A stretch of 64,000 bases of DNA, from positions 842,165 through 906,164 of the forward strand of contig CALYLW010000178.1 of the NCBI GenBank assembly GCA_944989445.1, read 5' to 3'. The number at the start of each line of letters is the position of its first letter. Position 1 is the first letter of the stretch. Under the pieces are notes generated by a model that ran no database searches, was not told the DNA's origin, and saw nothing but the letters and a program-made list of their open reading frames with translations. A program made the translations under genes and the position numbers. Of the stretch, positions 38,401-53,400 are shown one piece after another. This DNA comes from Ampullaceana balthica (Eukaryota > Mollusca > Gastropoda > Lymnaeidae).

Positions 38401-41400
38401 CGATGAAGTTTATATCAATCCAATCGAAGACACTACACCAATATCTCTACAACATGGTTTTACTTTGACCGATGGAAAGGTTTTACATGACAATACCTTA
38501 GAGAACGTTACGCTGGACCATCAATGCACTGTTTGTGATGAAAGTTCATCTCCGGGTATAAGTATGGAGCCAACATCAATGGAGGATCGTTCCAATGGCG
38601 TTGAAAAATCAGAAGTTTTCGTTTCAAACCATATTATTGTCAACGGTTTGGCTTCAGAGAGCGAGTTAATTGGCGATAAATTAGCTGGGGATCACAGTGA
38701 TCTGGATGATGCACTAATGACAACTGATGTGGCCGCTGAAGGCGATGAAAACATTTCATACGATAACCAGGGGGCTGGTGTCAAAGTTAGTGATGTAATT
38801 GACGAGTCAGTAGATGCTGAGTTTAAAGCGAACACGTTAATAAAAGATCAGAATTGTGATGAAGATTTGAATGACATATGCACTCAAATGGCAGAATTGA
38901 TTGATGCAGACATACCATGTAATGGGATTAACTCCGCAGACTTGAACTTTTGCAATCAACCCCTTCCTACGACAAGCGCTGAGCCTGACAGAGAGAACCT
39001 TGCAGAAACATGTTTTATGGAGGAGGATTCCCGTGAGAGTCCCGCTACTCCACAAAATGCCCCGAACGAGTGGGAGAGGAAAGATACAACTGGACAAATA
39101 AACGACACAGAAAACTTTGGTCTAACAGAAACAGAAGTAGCTCCTCAAGGTAACGGAGTTTGTGTTGATCCAGATGATCAAGATTATTTCATCGATGACC
39201 CTCTACGTGACGATATCACTGGAGACAGCCCATGCAAGGTTCAACATCGCATCAACGCTGACAGCCGAGATGACACAAAAGATGACATAAATGACAGATG
39301 CATGGAAAATCTTCAATTTGTTGATGAAAGAATTGCAGGTCAAGAATACGTGGAGTGTGTCAAATACTGTCCGAAAGATCAGGAGGTTTACAGCGAAGAG
39401 CTGATAGTTTCTGACAATGAGCTGGAAAATGTCGAGGCTGACGTCAGCGTGACACCTGGTAAAACACTAGCCTCTGATGACGTATTATGTGAGGCATTAA
39501 GTGCAGATTTAACTGAAGGTAGGACTAATGACCACGTTACCTACGTGGTTGATGTTGGCGGAGTCAGTGACGCACCCCAAGAAGAATCCAAAATTTTAAT
39601 AGAAGCACAAAGTATGACGAGACCAACTGGTGGCGCATATGTAGAATGCACAGGGCACAAAGATGCGCTCATCACTGATAACAATCTTTCAGATTTAGTG
39701 GAAGAGCAGGATGCACTCAACACTGATTCACAGCAAGAACAAGAACTTTATGACCTAGAAGAAGATTTAGACGTCACCAAAGAACAAACTGACTCCGTCG
39801 ATATATTAGACCTCGACCAAGAACATGGAGTCATGGACAAGAAAGAGATCTACCAAGAGCGTGAAGATCATGCCACTGATTTTGAAGCTGGCCCAGAATA
39901 TGAATATACTGGCAATGGCGACGAGGTTGTCAATCGTGACGACAATTTCAATGAGGAGGAATATTCCTTCAAGCATGACGACCATGTTGATGACGATGAA
40001 GCTGTCAAGCATGACGACCTTAGCAATGACGATGAAGTTTCCTTCAAGCATGACGATCGTGTCAATGACGAGGAAGCTTCATTCAAGCATAAAATATCTG
40101 CTCATGATGTAGAGACTTTTTCAGGGTATGAAGACCCTGTACATGATGTGGAGACTGTCTTAAGATGTGTAGACACCATCACTGACGTAGAGACCGCACC
40201 AGAAAGTGAAAACCCCATGAAAGATGTCAGGGTTTCACAACTGCATTCTGTCTCAGTAGATAATTTCAAATCTTGCCAAGAACATTTTCAATCAAACAAC
40301 GAATTAGATAAAACACAAGAAGACAAGCATGATGTCAACTATGCGGATGTTGTTCAGGAACACGATGTTACAGTAAATTATCAAGAAGGCGATATTAAGA
40401 TAGACAGCAAAGCCCGAAGCCTTGATTGTTTAGACATGTGCACGTTTGGAGAACAAGAACAAAATGTAGTCTGCTCCTTTAGCGAGGTAGCCACGGGAAA
40501 AGAATTAAACAAAGCACTTAGAGATGACGCTGCAGTTTCAAATTTTGACAATATGGCGAGTTTACAAAAGCTGGAAGCGTCAGAGTTCGATCTTGTAGAG
40601 GAATCACCAACCGGTGAGTTTGGAGAGTCATATAGAGCTGAGGGCGAAGTGAATTTCGAGGACGTGGGGGAATATAACAAATCGTACCCCGAGCATGTGC
40701 TGTCACGTGATGGGCCTGAACTAGACCAGGACGTGAAACTGTCACGCGATGAGCCTGAACTAGACCAAGACGTTAAACTGTCACGCGATGAGCCTGAACT
40801 AGATCAGGACACAAGACTGTCACGTGATGAGCCTGAACTTGACCAGGACACCAAAATGTCAGGTCATGAGCCTGAACTAGACCAGCACACTAAACTGTCA
40901 CGTGATGAGTCTGAACTAGACCAGGACACCAAATTGTCACGCGATGAACCTGAACTAGACCAGGAAATCAAACTGTCACGTGATGAGCCTCAAATAGACA
41001 ATCACACCAAACTGTCACGTGATGAGCCTGAACTAGACCAGCACTCCAAACTCCACGGAGCAGGCTTAGAAGGTCAAGGTGATTGTACGGGATTTAGAAT
41101 TACTAATGACGTGCAGATGGGTGAAGATAATGAAAACATAAGCGTAGACAGGCAAGAAAAATTTCTATACTTAGAAAATGAAGCAGAAGTTGTCACTGGC
41201 GGAAAAGAGCAGGGGGATATTAATAAACTTAGTGTTACGCCTATAGAATATGAGAGTAGCAAAAACGCCGTTGATCAAGGTATGTTGAAAGGCTCAGCTG
41301 AGGAATCAAACTTTGCTGCTGAGAAAGAAACGGCTTCAGATGTGAAAAAAGTTACACACGGTAACGTTGATGACCCAGTTATCAGAGAAGCCAATCATAA

Positions 41401-44400
41401 ACAAGGGGCTAGTGATTTCGGTACATCAGCTCCAGTGAATGTTGACACATGTTTGGATAACAGTCCGGACATCGGTGCTAACATAGAAGTGAACCGGTGG
41501 GAGGTGGAGCGTGGGGGTGAGGAAAAACCCACCGCGAGCGCTTCCTTTAAGGATTTTTTTGGAGACAGTATTAGTGGTGACGATGACGGGGCCGACACCC
41601 AATGTGATATTGACGACAAGACTAAATCTCTCACCGAATTCGAGGGGCCGACTCGAGGGCTGTCTAGCAGTAGCCTAGAACTGGAGCCGCCTTGCAGGGC
41701 CTCAACGCCTGACAATCAGAATGAGCTCGAGGACTTTGATGTCATGATCGCAAACATACGTGCGTCGTGTGAGGAGAGAACACTAGACCAACAAAACCAA
41801 TCGGATTACCACGGCGAGCTTGGAAGGGAAAGGGTCCAATCTGGAAGTCAAGTTTCTAGCATGCCTGGAGATTTCCTGTCGAACGGCCATCTGGAAAAGA
41901 ATTTTCTCGGCCAAAAACTGGAGCACGTACGTGGCGGAGAGATATCGATGAGCAAGACGTGGACGGTTCTCACTACTATCGATGAGGTAACCGAGCAGAA
42001 CGGATTTAACTCGGAGGACGCTGACCGTTTGAATCCAGGGCTGTTGGCTACCAATGACATGTTGGACAAGGGAGGGGAGCGATTGCATTCAGAAGAAGAT
42101 TTCAGTGGTGATAAAGAAATGTTAAAGTTACAGGATTGCGGAGTCAATGGTGTGGCGTCTCAAAGTGAGGAGACAGGGGAGCCAACCCAAGCTGAGGACG
42201 TGGATGCAATAAACACACAAGATCAATTGAAACTTCACGAATCGTCTACAGCAACGCCATGTGAACGAGATGAAGGCGGGTCTCCTCAAAACACATGCCA
42301 GTCGGACAACACTGAGACCAAGAACACACACTCCACGTATCTTGTTGGTGAGAGTAACAACACAGACACAGATACGCCTTGTGATTGTAGGTTAGAGCAC
42401 CTAGACACAGATAAACCTTGTGGTGGTAGGTTGGAGAACCTAGACACAGATAAACCATGTCGTGGTAGGTTGGAGAACCTAGACACAGATACACCTTTTG
42501 TCGATTGGTTTGACGATGTAGGCACAGAAACACCTCGTGATAGTGGATTTGACACTGTAATAAGCACTGGTTCAACCCCGGAAGTCAAAGGTGAAAGTTA
42601 TATCGAGACAGCAGTTTCTTACTATAATGGTGTAGATACGAATATTGTGACAGCGACGCGCGATTGTGGGTTGGATCCGAGCCCGGCCGGTGCAGCACAA
42701 GCAACGTCACACGAAGAACGTTCGTTGGAGGAAGGGGTGTGTTCACAGTTAGGCATTGGTGGCAGGATGCCTTCTGGGAAAAATGAGAATCTCTGCGATC
42801 TAAAGGTAGGGAATCAAGAAGAAATATGTGAGCCTATAAAAGCTGATCTGGAACAGACTCCGACGGACAACAGTCTCAAAGCACCGATGCCTGCCGAGCC
42901 CCCCCTTGAGTCACTTGATAGGGAACAGATCAGGCCAACGACCGACGCTGACAACCCGACTCTGGTGGCGGAGTCTCGCTACGAGATGGACCCGACAGCA
43001 AAGGGGATCTTGGAGGCGACCGACCTCTGGCTGAACAAGATTTCAGACCTGTGCCAGACGCCGACAATAGAGATGGAGGAAGACAAGCTGCACGAGATAG
43101 CAGACAAGTGCACTTCCGAGTTGCTGTCATTGGTGAAAAGTCGAAGTGAAGAAAACAGCCAGGACGCGAGTGCTTCCAGTCAGTCGACTTCTAAAGACGC
43201 CATCAACAGTGATTTGTCATCTTCGGGGAAAAGCGCCACGCTATCGAGTGGTCCCGGCGTGAAATCGTCGTCGAAGCCGCCATCATTTAGCATTTCCAGG
43301 AGACCCGGAAGCACGTCGAGGTCGACTGACTGCGCGCCCAAGTCCAGCAGTGGTACATCTTCTCCTGGGTTACTGGGTTCCAAGAAGGGGCCTTCCACGT
43401 GTAGCCACCGGTCAGCGAGCACCACCTCCTCCACCGACATAGACGTCACAATGTCTCGGTCAGGAACCAGGCCGAATTCTCGCGCCGATGGTATGTTAGC
43501 GAGGGAAAGCGCTCGCAGCCACGCAAGCTCGGCGTCAGCCAGCGGTGTCGGGAACATTGGGAGCATTTCTGACAGCGGCGCATCAACACCGGCGAAAAAT
43601 AAAACAAGCGCCACTCTGATAAAGGAAGAAGTTCATAGTGTGGCAAAAACCAAAGATAATGGCAAAGGTTCTTTGGGTGGTTTAGGTCATAGGCTCTGTG
43701 TACCCGACAGCGTTCAGAATGTGAAAAACTCGACCCTGTCTGGTTTAAGACCGCACAGTTCGGGTAACATGCATGATTGTCAAATAAATAGACCGTTGGT
43801 GGCCAGGCCGCTCAGTGCGAGATCCAGTGATGGCAAGGCACGTGAACTTTTCCAAGGTCTTGAGGAATCATGGAAAAACATCAAGGGTCCTCAAAAGGTC
43901 GCCGGGGTTTTAGACCTAACCGATAAAGCTCTTCGCCAAACGGAATCTACGATAAAATCGCCAGGCAGAAATCAATCAGTGGTCCACTCCCTGACTGACC
44001 ACTACCATGAGCCCCACCCCCCAGCCGTTGGTAGAGCTGATAGCCTTGAACCCAGATTCAAGCGCGAAATGAAGATGGAAAATGGGTTTAAGCGGATTGC
44101 ACTCCGTGCCAACTCTGGTACGCGCATGCAAAGCCACCAAAAGATTGAAGAGCAGTCAACAACAGCACAAGCCGTACAGGGCGGACCAAGCCCGCGGTTG
44201 GCCGGTGGGTTGAACCCAAGAAGAATGTTAAAATCCCAGGGAACGATTTGCGACGCAGACGTGCTCGAAAGGGCGAGGGGAGGTCGCCAGTTGTTCAACA
44301 ACATACCGTCCAGCCCGCGGACATCGTCATTCACACAGACAGACAGGCTTGGGCGCCAACATGCTCCTCCCAGCGGCTTCACCGGAAACGAGACGAACAC

Positions 44401-47400
44401 TTCTCCCCGGGGAACGGGGGACGGAGAAGGGAAGGAGAGGCGCGGCAGGGTCATGTCCGTGGGCATAGGAGACGGAACCGGCGTGGAGAAGACCTTGAAA
44501 GAACGCACCACGAGGTCGCCCCCAGAGGGAGGCTCGTCCCACAGGTCGTCTCGTGGAGAGGTCAAGGTCACCAACGAGATCGAGGCTGTGACACAGTTAA
44601 ACAGACAGCGCATGGAGCGTAAGTAAAAACCAGGCGGATCGTCTGCTGTAGGTTAATGTCTTAAAAGTGAGGGATTGTAAATTTGAGATCGAGAGAAGAT
44701 GAAGCAGATTTGCAGATAACCGATCCCTACACCTTATTATGAATTTACTAGTCACGTCTCTTTGTACATTCTAAAAGAATCGATTTATGGCTTTAAATAT
44801 GGTGATTTGAATGATATTTTTAGATCTCTTGTATGCTACATTTCCGATCTTAGCAAAAGTTTATTCAGTTATTTTTTTGTTGTAAATTTCTTTTGAAATA
44901 ATTTATTTATACAAATTATTCTTCAAAAGGCCCAATAAATGCCTTAATAAAAATGATAATTGCTTTTTAAAAATATCAGCACATAAAATTGTTGGGACCA
45001 AAAAGACATACATATATCACGTCTCATTCATGTGTGAATGCAAATATCATTTATGTTTGACTCATATCTATCCTCAGCTCTGAAATTGAGGGAGCACGCC
45101 AAGAAAAGGCCCAAGGCAGTTAAGGTAATTGATGAAAATGTTTGGCAATCTTGCCTCATTCATCAAATCTTGCACACAAAATAATTATTTCATTGAATTT
45201 TAGGTATCTTTACTTGAATATAAAATACAATATTTATTTTGCTTTTGACACATGATGCCGATGGCAAATTTCTGGGGCGCAACTAAGGATTCGGATAGCT
45301 GAAAAGCCACTTCGTCATGTAAAAAATAATTCTGAAGACTAAAATGGACCCCACAATGCGCAACACATTTGCCACACATTCCAAAAGGATGATGATATAA
45401 GTCCTGGAGAGAATATTGTGCGCCTTGTTATTTTAAAGTTATTTAATTTATTAATTAATTCCTGGAAAAGGAAATTGAAACCAGAATCGGCAAGGCTTCA
45501 TCATTAATGGCTAGGCTGAATAAAAGAGTGTGGAACAATGCACAGCTCACTGCTAGGACAAAAATCACTGTGTACCAGGCCTGCGTGCTCAGCACACTCC
45601 AAACAAAGCAACTCAACAGCTTCCACTTACGATGCTTGCGCAGGATTCTGCACATCAAGTGGCAGGACAAGATAACGAATGTCGATGTACTCAGAAGGAG
45701 TCATATGCTGAGCATGCACTCAATCCTGAGTGAGAGGCGCCTGCGGTGGCTGGGACATGTCCGCAGGATGAACTCGGAGCGCATTCCAAGAGCCCTGCTT
45801 TACGGTGAGCTGGCAACTGGTATGCGGAAGAGAGGACGCCCCTGCTTGCGCTTCAAGGATGTCTGCAAGAAAGACATGAGTCTGGCGCAGATAGACCATA
45901 AAACGTGGGAAACCATTGCTGAGGAACGCACCTCCTGGCGGGCTAAAGTACGCGAGGGCATCCAAGTCGCGGAAGCTTCCCTTACAGTCAAGAGCGAGGA
46001 GAAAATGGCCAAGAGAAAGGGGAAGGGGGGTAGAGGAGCAGGAGGAAACACCATCATCCCATGAGGATGGACGGATGCCATAGATAGAGAGAATTTAATA
46101 ACAATCGAAAATTTATTTAAATAGTAAACGTAGCTTATGTACACCGTAATGTCGTTATATGTTGTAGTTATGATACGTATGTTTTACATTGAATTGATTG
46201 ATCATTATATGTGTATAGCTATTTGTATGTGAAGCGTTGTGATCCCAGCTACTTGCTGGGGTATAGCGCTATATAAATTATCAAATTATTATTATGATTT
46301 TTCTGCATGCTCAAAAAAAAATAAAAAAATCACAATGTAGAATGTGTCGATAATAAATTTCGAACATGGCTTAGTGTGAGTTCTAACGATTACTTTGTTC
46401 TCCTCATACAGATGATGACGTTGGCGTAGTGTGATGTCTAACGATTACTTTGTTCTCCTCATACAGACGATGACGATGGCGTAGTGTGATGTCTAACGAT
46501 TACTTTGTTCTCCTCATACAGATGATGACTTTGGCGTAGTGTGATGTCTAACGATTACTTTGTTCTCCTCATACAGACGATGACGATGGCGTAGTGTGAT
46601 GTCTAACGATTACTTTGTTCTCCTCATACAGACGATGACGATGGCGTAGTGTGATGTCTAACGATTACTTTGTTCTCCTCATACAGACGATGACGATGGC
46701 GTAGTGTGATGTCTAACGATTACTTTGTTCTCCTCATACAGACGATGACGATGGCGTAGTGTGATGTCTAACGATTACTTTGTTCTCCTCATACAGACGA
46801 TGACGATGGCGTAGTGTGATGTCTAACGATTACTTTGTTCTCCTCATACAGATGATGACGATGCAAGAGTTTGAGAAGATCCAAGCCGAGCGGCACCTGA
46901 CGCAAGCTTTCGCCCGCATCCACAGCAGTAAACCATGCGTGGACTGCCACATGGATGCAAAGGTCATGGATAAAACTGGAATGTAAGAGTTGATCCTCGG
47001 CTTCAAGATACTCTAAAATAATGTTGTTGTTGTTCACCCGTCGTAGTCGACGATGACCACGCGTGTCCTCTGGTGGCCTATTAGCCCTATTCTTGCACGA
47101 AAAGGTGCGTCCGCATGTCGGACAAGAGATGGATGGGATCCGATCAGGATTGTTTTCGTCTGGACTTGGCGGCCTGATGTCTATTTGCTTCACTGACAGC
47201 TGCGCCGTTCCGTATCATACAGCAGCAGGCTGGCTCGGGCACTGGCTACTGCCTCCAAGGAGTCATGCACAATGTCTAAAGTAATACTACTAACCTAATT
47301 TAACTTGCCTTGATCATCAAACATATCTGAGTTCAGCCCAAAGAAGCTCAAAGAGAAATATTACTCTTTTGAAAATTACCAGCATTCTACCACGGCTTAT

Positions 47401-50400
47401 ATATATAATAATCACTCTTAAATTCGATAGTGTCGGTCATAGTCATCAAATGAAAGAAGCTCTTGGCAAACTCATCACGTCTGATGTTTATAATCTTACT
47501 TTAAAATATTTTTAAAACCCTCTATTACACAATGTGACCATTTGGTAACAAAGCAAAATAATAATTATTTCACTAATGCTGGATTAGTTTTTAATTTTTC
47601 AGACTGATTCCCCTTTTATTTTATCATGTTTTGAACTTTTATACCGGAGAACTCTTCACTTAGACCATTTCGTATTTTTGTAAGAGCAACTTTTAGTTGG
47701 TCACAGTGGGCTACACTTGTGTCTACCGAATCTAGTAAGTACAAGTTTTTGTTTTTTATCGCATAATGAAAATTTCTGTTCCAAAAAATATTAAATGGTA
47801 ACATTAATGTTTATACAATAATTATGTGAGCTTATGTTTGATATTTGTCATCAACGTTTGATAAAATTTGAAAAAAATGGTATGTTACCATTTGGTAACA
47901 GTGCGTCTATGTGGTTATTTTTTTGGGGTTGTTTTTCTTGTTGGATAAATGACAACATACTAAAGCTAACATTTTATACGCGATATAAATAATGTTTTAT
48001 TTATAGAATATTTGTAAATATCAAATATTTATGTTAGCCTTTTATAAAATTAATAAGTTTTACAATCTTTAATGTTAAATTAGAATAATTTTAAAATTCT
48101 TTTTTATAAATAGAATTACAAATAGAATTAGAAATATAGATGATGATCAATGATATACAACATATATATTTTGTACATTTTTTATGTTTGTTTTTTTTCC
48201 TCTCAAGAATTCAAATACCAAAGTCATGTATCCATCAAGGTTTCATGGAATAAATAAAGATGTACATGTTTGTGCCATTCCTGAGGACCCAGATGATAAT
48301 GAACTATCTTAGGAAGATGACGATGACGTAGATGAAACTTTTAATCCAGAATCAGAGTACAACAGAGATTCAGGTAAATTTACATAATTTTTAAAAATAA
48401 AATATTATGTCTTATTTCTTTTGAAAGAATAATTAAATATCATTCAATACAATTGTTGACGTAAAGACTAAAAAAATAATAATTCAATTTGTCCTTTTCA
48501 GACTCAACAACACCAGTCTCTGAGAGGGAAATGAATGAAGCACCTGGTAATTTTTTAGGTACTGCAGTCCAACCACAGGCAAAAGTATCAAATGGAAATT
48601 TTCTTTGCAGCAGAATTCTTTCCTCAAGATCCTGTTTTTGTTTTGTTTTATCGCTGTTGCAAAAGAGCATCAAAACCCTATAGACTACATTAGGGAAATT
48701 ATTGATGAATAAATAATGGATACTTTTGTAATACAATCAAACATTTACAGAGCTCAGACAAATATTAACCAATATTTGGATGCTAATGAACTGGAGCAGT
48801 TTACTGGAGTTTATTTATGATGAGCATCATAGTTCAAATGCCAAAAGCAGTTGTTACTGGGGAATTGATACTCGTTATGACAAGGTGGCTAATAAAATTA
48901 TATCTATAACAATATAACCCCAACAGTTTAAAAAAAGGTGTGTGTTGTTCTATTACTGGAGTGATTCATAACTTTGAATGATACTGCTGTAAAATTCTGC
49001 CGTGTAAAATAGAATTGGTTATAGGAGCTTCTGGAAACATTTTGCTCCGTCTAGTTAGCAATGTTACAAGTAAGAAATAAACAACACTCAATGATTGTTT
49101 TCAAGTGGATATTATGAATATGGCAGTAGTTCAGGCATGACTGATCTATAGGGATGCCTGTAGTAATGCAGATTGGCACCCAAAAAAATATATCCTTTCT
49201 TTACTTGATTTCAATACCCAGATCGCAATATGCCTAATGAAAAAAGGTAAAGTAGGGTTTAGAAAATGTGCTCATCATAGAGCCAAAGAAATGAGAGATC
49301 CTACTGCAGCTGTTTAACAAATACCGGTAAGACCTGACTATGTTGGGCATTTTCCTGAGCCAATTTACAAAAAATAAAGATGCAAGAGATCAAATTGCAG
49401 GGGATTTTTTTAGAATTAAATGTGTAAAAATTAGTACATGTACTGATGTAATATTCAACTTTTCAAGACGCAAAAGTCAAACAGTTTCACTAGACTCAAA
49501 CTAGATTTTTATGTAGGGTGTATAAATGTTTACTGGCCTTTATGAAGGTATTTTATTAAAAAATATTATTAGATTTTTCCTTTATTTTTTTTTATGTTGT
49601 AAAATAATGATTTTTGTTATCCTTACTATTATTTTCATGAATTATTGGAGCGGTATATTCAACATATAAAAATGTAATTGTAATCAAATTAATGTTTACA
49701 CTTATTGGTGTTCACAATTAAATCATCATCTTTAAAAATTATTATAGTTGTCATGTTCTTATATATTCTGTTTTACTTTTTTTTTACCTTTTAGACGCAC
49801 TGTTACCATATGGTCACATACCATTAAAATCACAATTTTATAAAAATAGTATATTTTTCTTCCATATTATGTTTATATATGTCCAATAGACATGTAATAT
49901 CCAATCAAATATTTTTTTCCCATGAAAACCTAAAAGTGCGTAATAGAGGGTAAAAAAATAAACTTAGTGTTACGCCTGTAGAATATGAGAGTAGCAAAAA
50001 CGCCGTTGATCAAGGTCTGTTGAAAGGCTCAGCTGAGGAATCAAACTTTGTTGACAAAAAAAAACAAACAAAAAAACAACAAAACAACAACAACTAATTG
50101 TACTTAAATAAATATATTCCATACTAAATTTTTAAAAATCAATTTAATAATTTGAATAAAATAATACAAAATTGACCTACAGAACACATAGGCTCAGCTG
50201 CAAATGATGTTGATACGTTTACAAAAGATAAAAAGGAATATAAAATTGAAACTTAAATTTAAGCTCAAAATTTTTTTATTGACATAAAATTTTGCCGGAG
50301 ATGAATTGCCATTTAAAAAATTGCCTTCGAAAGAAAGTGAATTTCTAACGCAGGCGCCGCGAAAGAAAATTTGACTTTGCAAATTGAGGTGAGTCGGGCA

Positions 50401-53400
50401 TTGGGGGCCTAGTCATATTAGAGCTCGGCCTTTATTTTCTGACTAAAGTTTTGCAAGGGATTTTCTGTACTTCTTATTTGGATACCGCGAGTCCTTAGCA
50501 GATTCCAATACATTGAAACGTTTCAATGACTGAACTTTAATCTAGTCCACATACAATCAACCACTTCCTTCCTCCACCCCCCCCCACCCAAGGTCAACCA
50601 AAAGACGAAGGGAGAGAATCAACTACGACTCACTTATTGCTTTAGAGAATGTCAAGTTTTTGGAGATGCTGAGATTCAAGAAATCGGCTTACGACAGGGA
50701 TGAGCAGTTGAAAGATTTCAAGGTATGATGAACTTGATAGTAGAATATATGGTTTATAAAAGGGAAACTTTATACTTTTTTCTTTAGTATAACACAGTTG
50801 CTTGCCCTTAGAATTCCATGTGCTGATTGATCATCATGATATCAATTGCACTCGAGGTTCTGGGCCTGTTGTATCAGACACCCTGCTTGTCACAAATGTT
50901 TCATCATTCTTGTTCACGAGACATTTATTTTCCCTGAGATATCACTTTTTTCCCCTCCCTGATTTCATCCTCTTTTACTTGATCTGAGACTTAATGCGCA
51001 GTTACATTCTATTTGAAATATATGTATTTTAACAGAGACATCATCTTTATTCTACATGAAACATCATCTTTATTTTACTTGAGTCATCATTGTTATTTTA
51101 GCTGAGTCATCATTGTTATTTTAGCTGAAACATCATTGTTATTTTACCTGAGACATCATTGTTATTTTACCTGAGACATCATTGTTATTTTAGCTGAGAC
51201 ATCATTGTTATTTTAGCTGAGACATCATTGTTATTTTAGCTGAGACATCATTGTTATTTTACCTGAGACATCATTGTTATTTTAGCTGAGACATCATTGT
51301 TATTTTACCTGAGACATCATTGTTATTTTAGCTGAGACATCATTGTTATTTTAGCTGAGACATCATTGTTATTTTAGCTGAGACATCATTGTTATTTTAG
51401 CTGAGACATCATTGTTATTTTACCTGAGACATCATTGTTATTTTAGCTGAGACATCATTGTTATTTTAGCTGAGACATCATTGTTATTTTAGCTGAGACA
51501 TCATTGTTATTTTACCTGAGACATCATTGTTATTTTAGCTGAGACATCATTGTTATTTTACCTGAGACATCATTGTTATTTTAGCTGAGACATCATTGTT
51601 ATTTTAGCTGAGACATCATTGTTATTTTAGCTGAGACATCATTGTTATTTTAGCTGAGACATCATTGTTATTTTACCTGAGACATCATTGTTATTTTAGC
51701 TGAAACATCATTGTTATTTTAGCTGAGACATCATTGTTATTTTAGCTGAGACATCATTGTATTTTAGCTGAGACATCATTGTTATTTTAGCTGAGACATC
51801 ATTGTTATTTTAGCTGAGACATCATTGTTATTTTAGCTGAGACATCATTGTTATTTTAGCTGAGACATCATTGTTATTTTAGCTGAGACATCATTGTTAT
51901 TTTACCTGAGACATCATTGTATTTTAGCTGAGACATCATTGTTATTTTAGCTGAGACATCATTGTTATTTTAGCTGAGACATCATTGTTATTTTAGCTGA
52001 GACATCATTGTTATTTTAGCTGAGACATCATTGTTATTTTAGCTGAGACATCATTGTTATTTTACCTGAGACATCATTGTTATTTTAGCTGAGACATCAT
52101 TGTTATTTTAGCTGAGACATCATTGTTATTTTAGCTGAGACATCATTGTTATTTTAGCTGAGACATCATTGTTATTTTAGCTGAGACATCATTGTTATTT
52201 TACCTGAGACATCATTGTTATTTTAGCTGAAACATCATTGTTATTTTAGCTGAGACATCATTGTTATTTTAGCTGAGACATCATTGTATTTTAGCTGAGA
52301 CATCATTGTTATTTTAGCTGAGACATCATTGTTATTTTAGCTGAGACATCATTGTTATTTTAGCTGAGACATCATTGTTATTTTAGCTGAGACATCATTG
52401 TTATTTTAGCTGAGACATCATTGTTATTTTACCTGAGACATCATTGTTATTTTAGCTGAGACATCATTGTTATTTTAGCTGAGACATCATTGTTATTTTA
52501 GCTGAGACATCATTGTTATTTTAGCTGAGACATCATTGTTATTTTAGCTGAGACATCATTGTTATTTTAGCTGAGACATCATTGTTATTTTACCTGAGAC
52601 ATCATTGTTATTTTAGCTGAGACACCACCGTTATTTTAGCTGAGTCATCACTGTTATTTTAGCTGAGACATCATTGTTATTTTACCTGAGACATCACTGT
52701 TATTTTAGCTGAGACACCACCGTTATTTTAGCTGAGTCATCACTGTTATTTTAGCTGAGACATCATTGTTATTTTAGCTGAGACATCATTGTTATTTTAG
52801 CTGAGACATCATTGTATTTTAGCTGAGACATCATTGTTATTTTACCTGAGACATCATTGTTATTTTAGCTGAGACATCATTGTTATTTTAGCTGAGACAT
52901 CATTGTTATTTTAGCTGAGACATCATTGTTATTTTAGCTGAGACATCATTGTTATTTTACCTGAGACATCATTGTTATTTTAGCTGAGACATCATTGTTA
53001 TTTTAGCTGAGACATCATTGTTATTTTAGCTGAGACATCATTGTTATTTTACCTGAGACATCATTGTTATTTTAGCTGAGACATCATTGTTATTTTAGCT
53101 GAGACATCATTGTTATTTTAGCTGAGACATCATTGTTATTTTAGCTGAGACATCATTGTTATTTTAGCTGAGACATCATTGTTATTTTACCTGAGACATC
53201 ATTGTTATTTTAGCTGAGACATCATTGTTATTTTAGCTGAGACATCATTGTTATTTTAGCTGAGACATCATTGTATTTTAGCTGAGACATCATTGTTATT
53301 TTAGCTGAGACATCATTGTTATTTTAGCTGAGACATCATTGTTATTTTAGCTGAGACATCATTGTTATTTTAGCTGAGACATCATTGTTATTTTAGCTGA

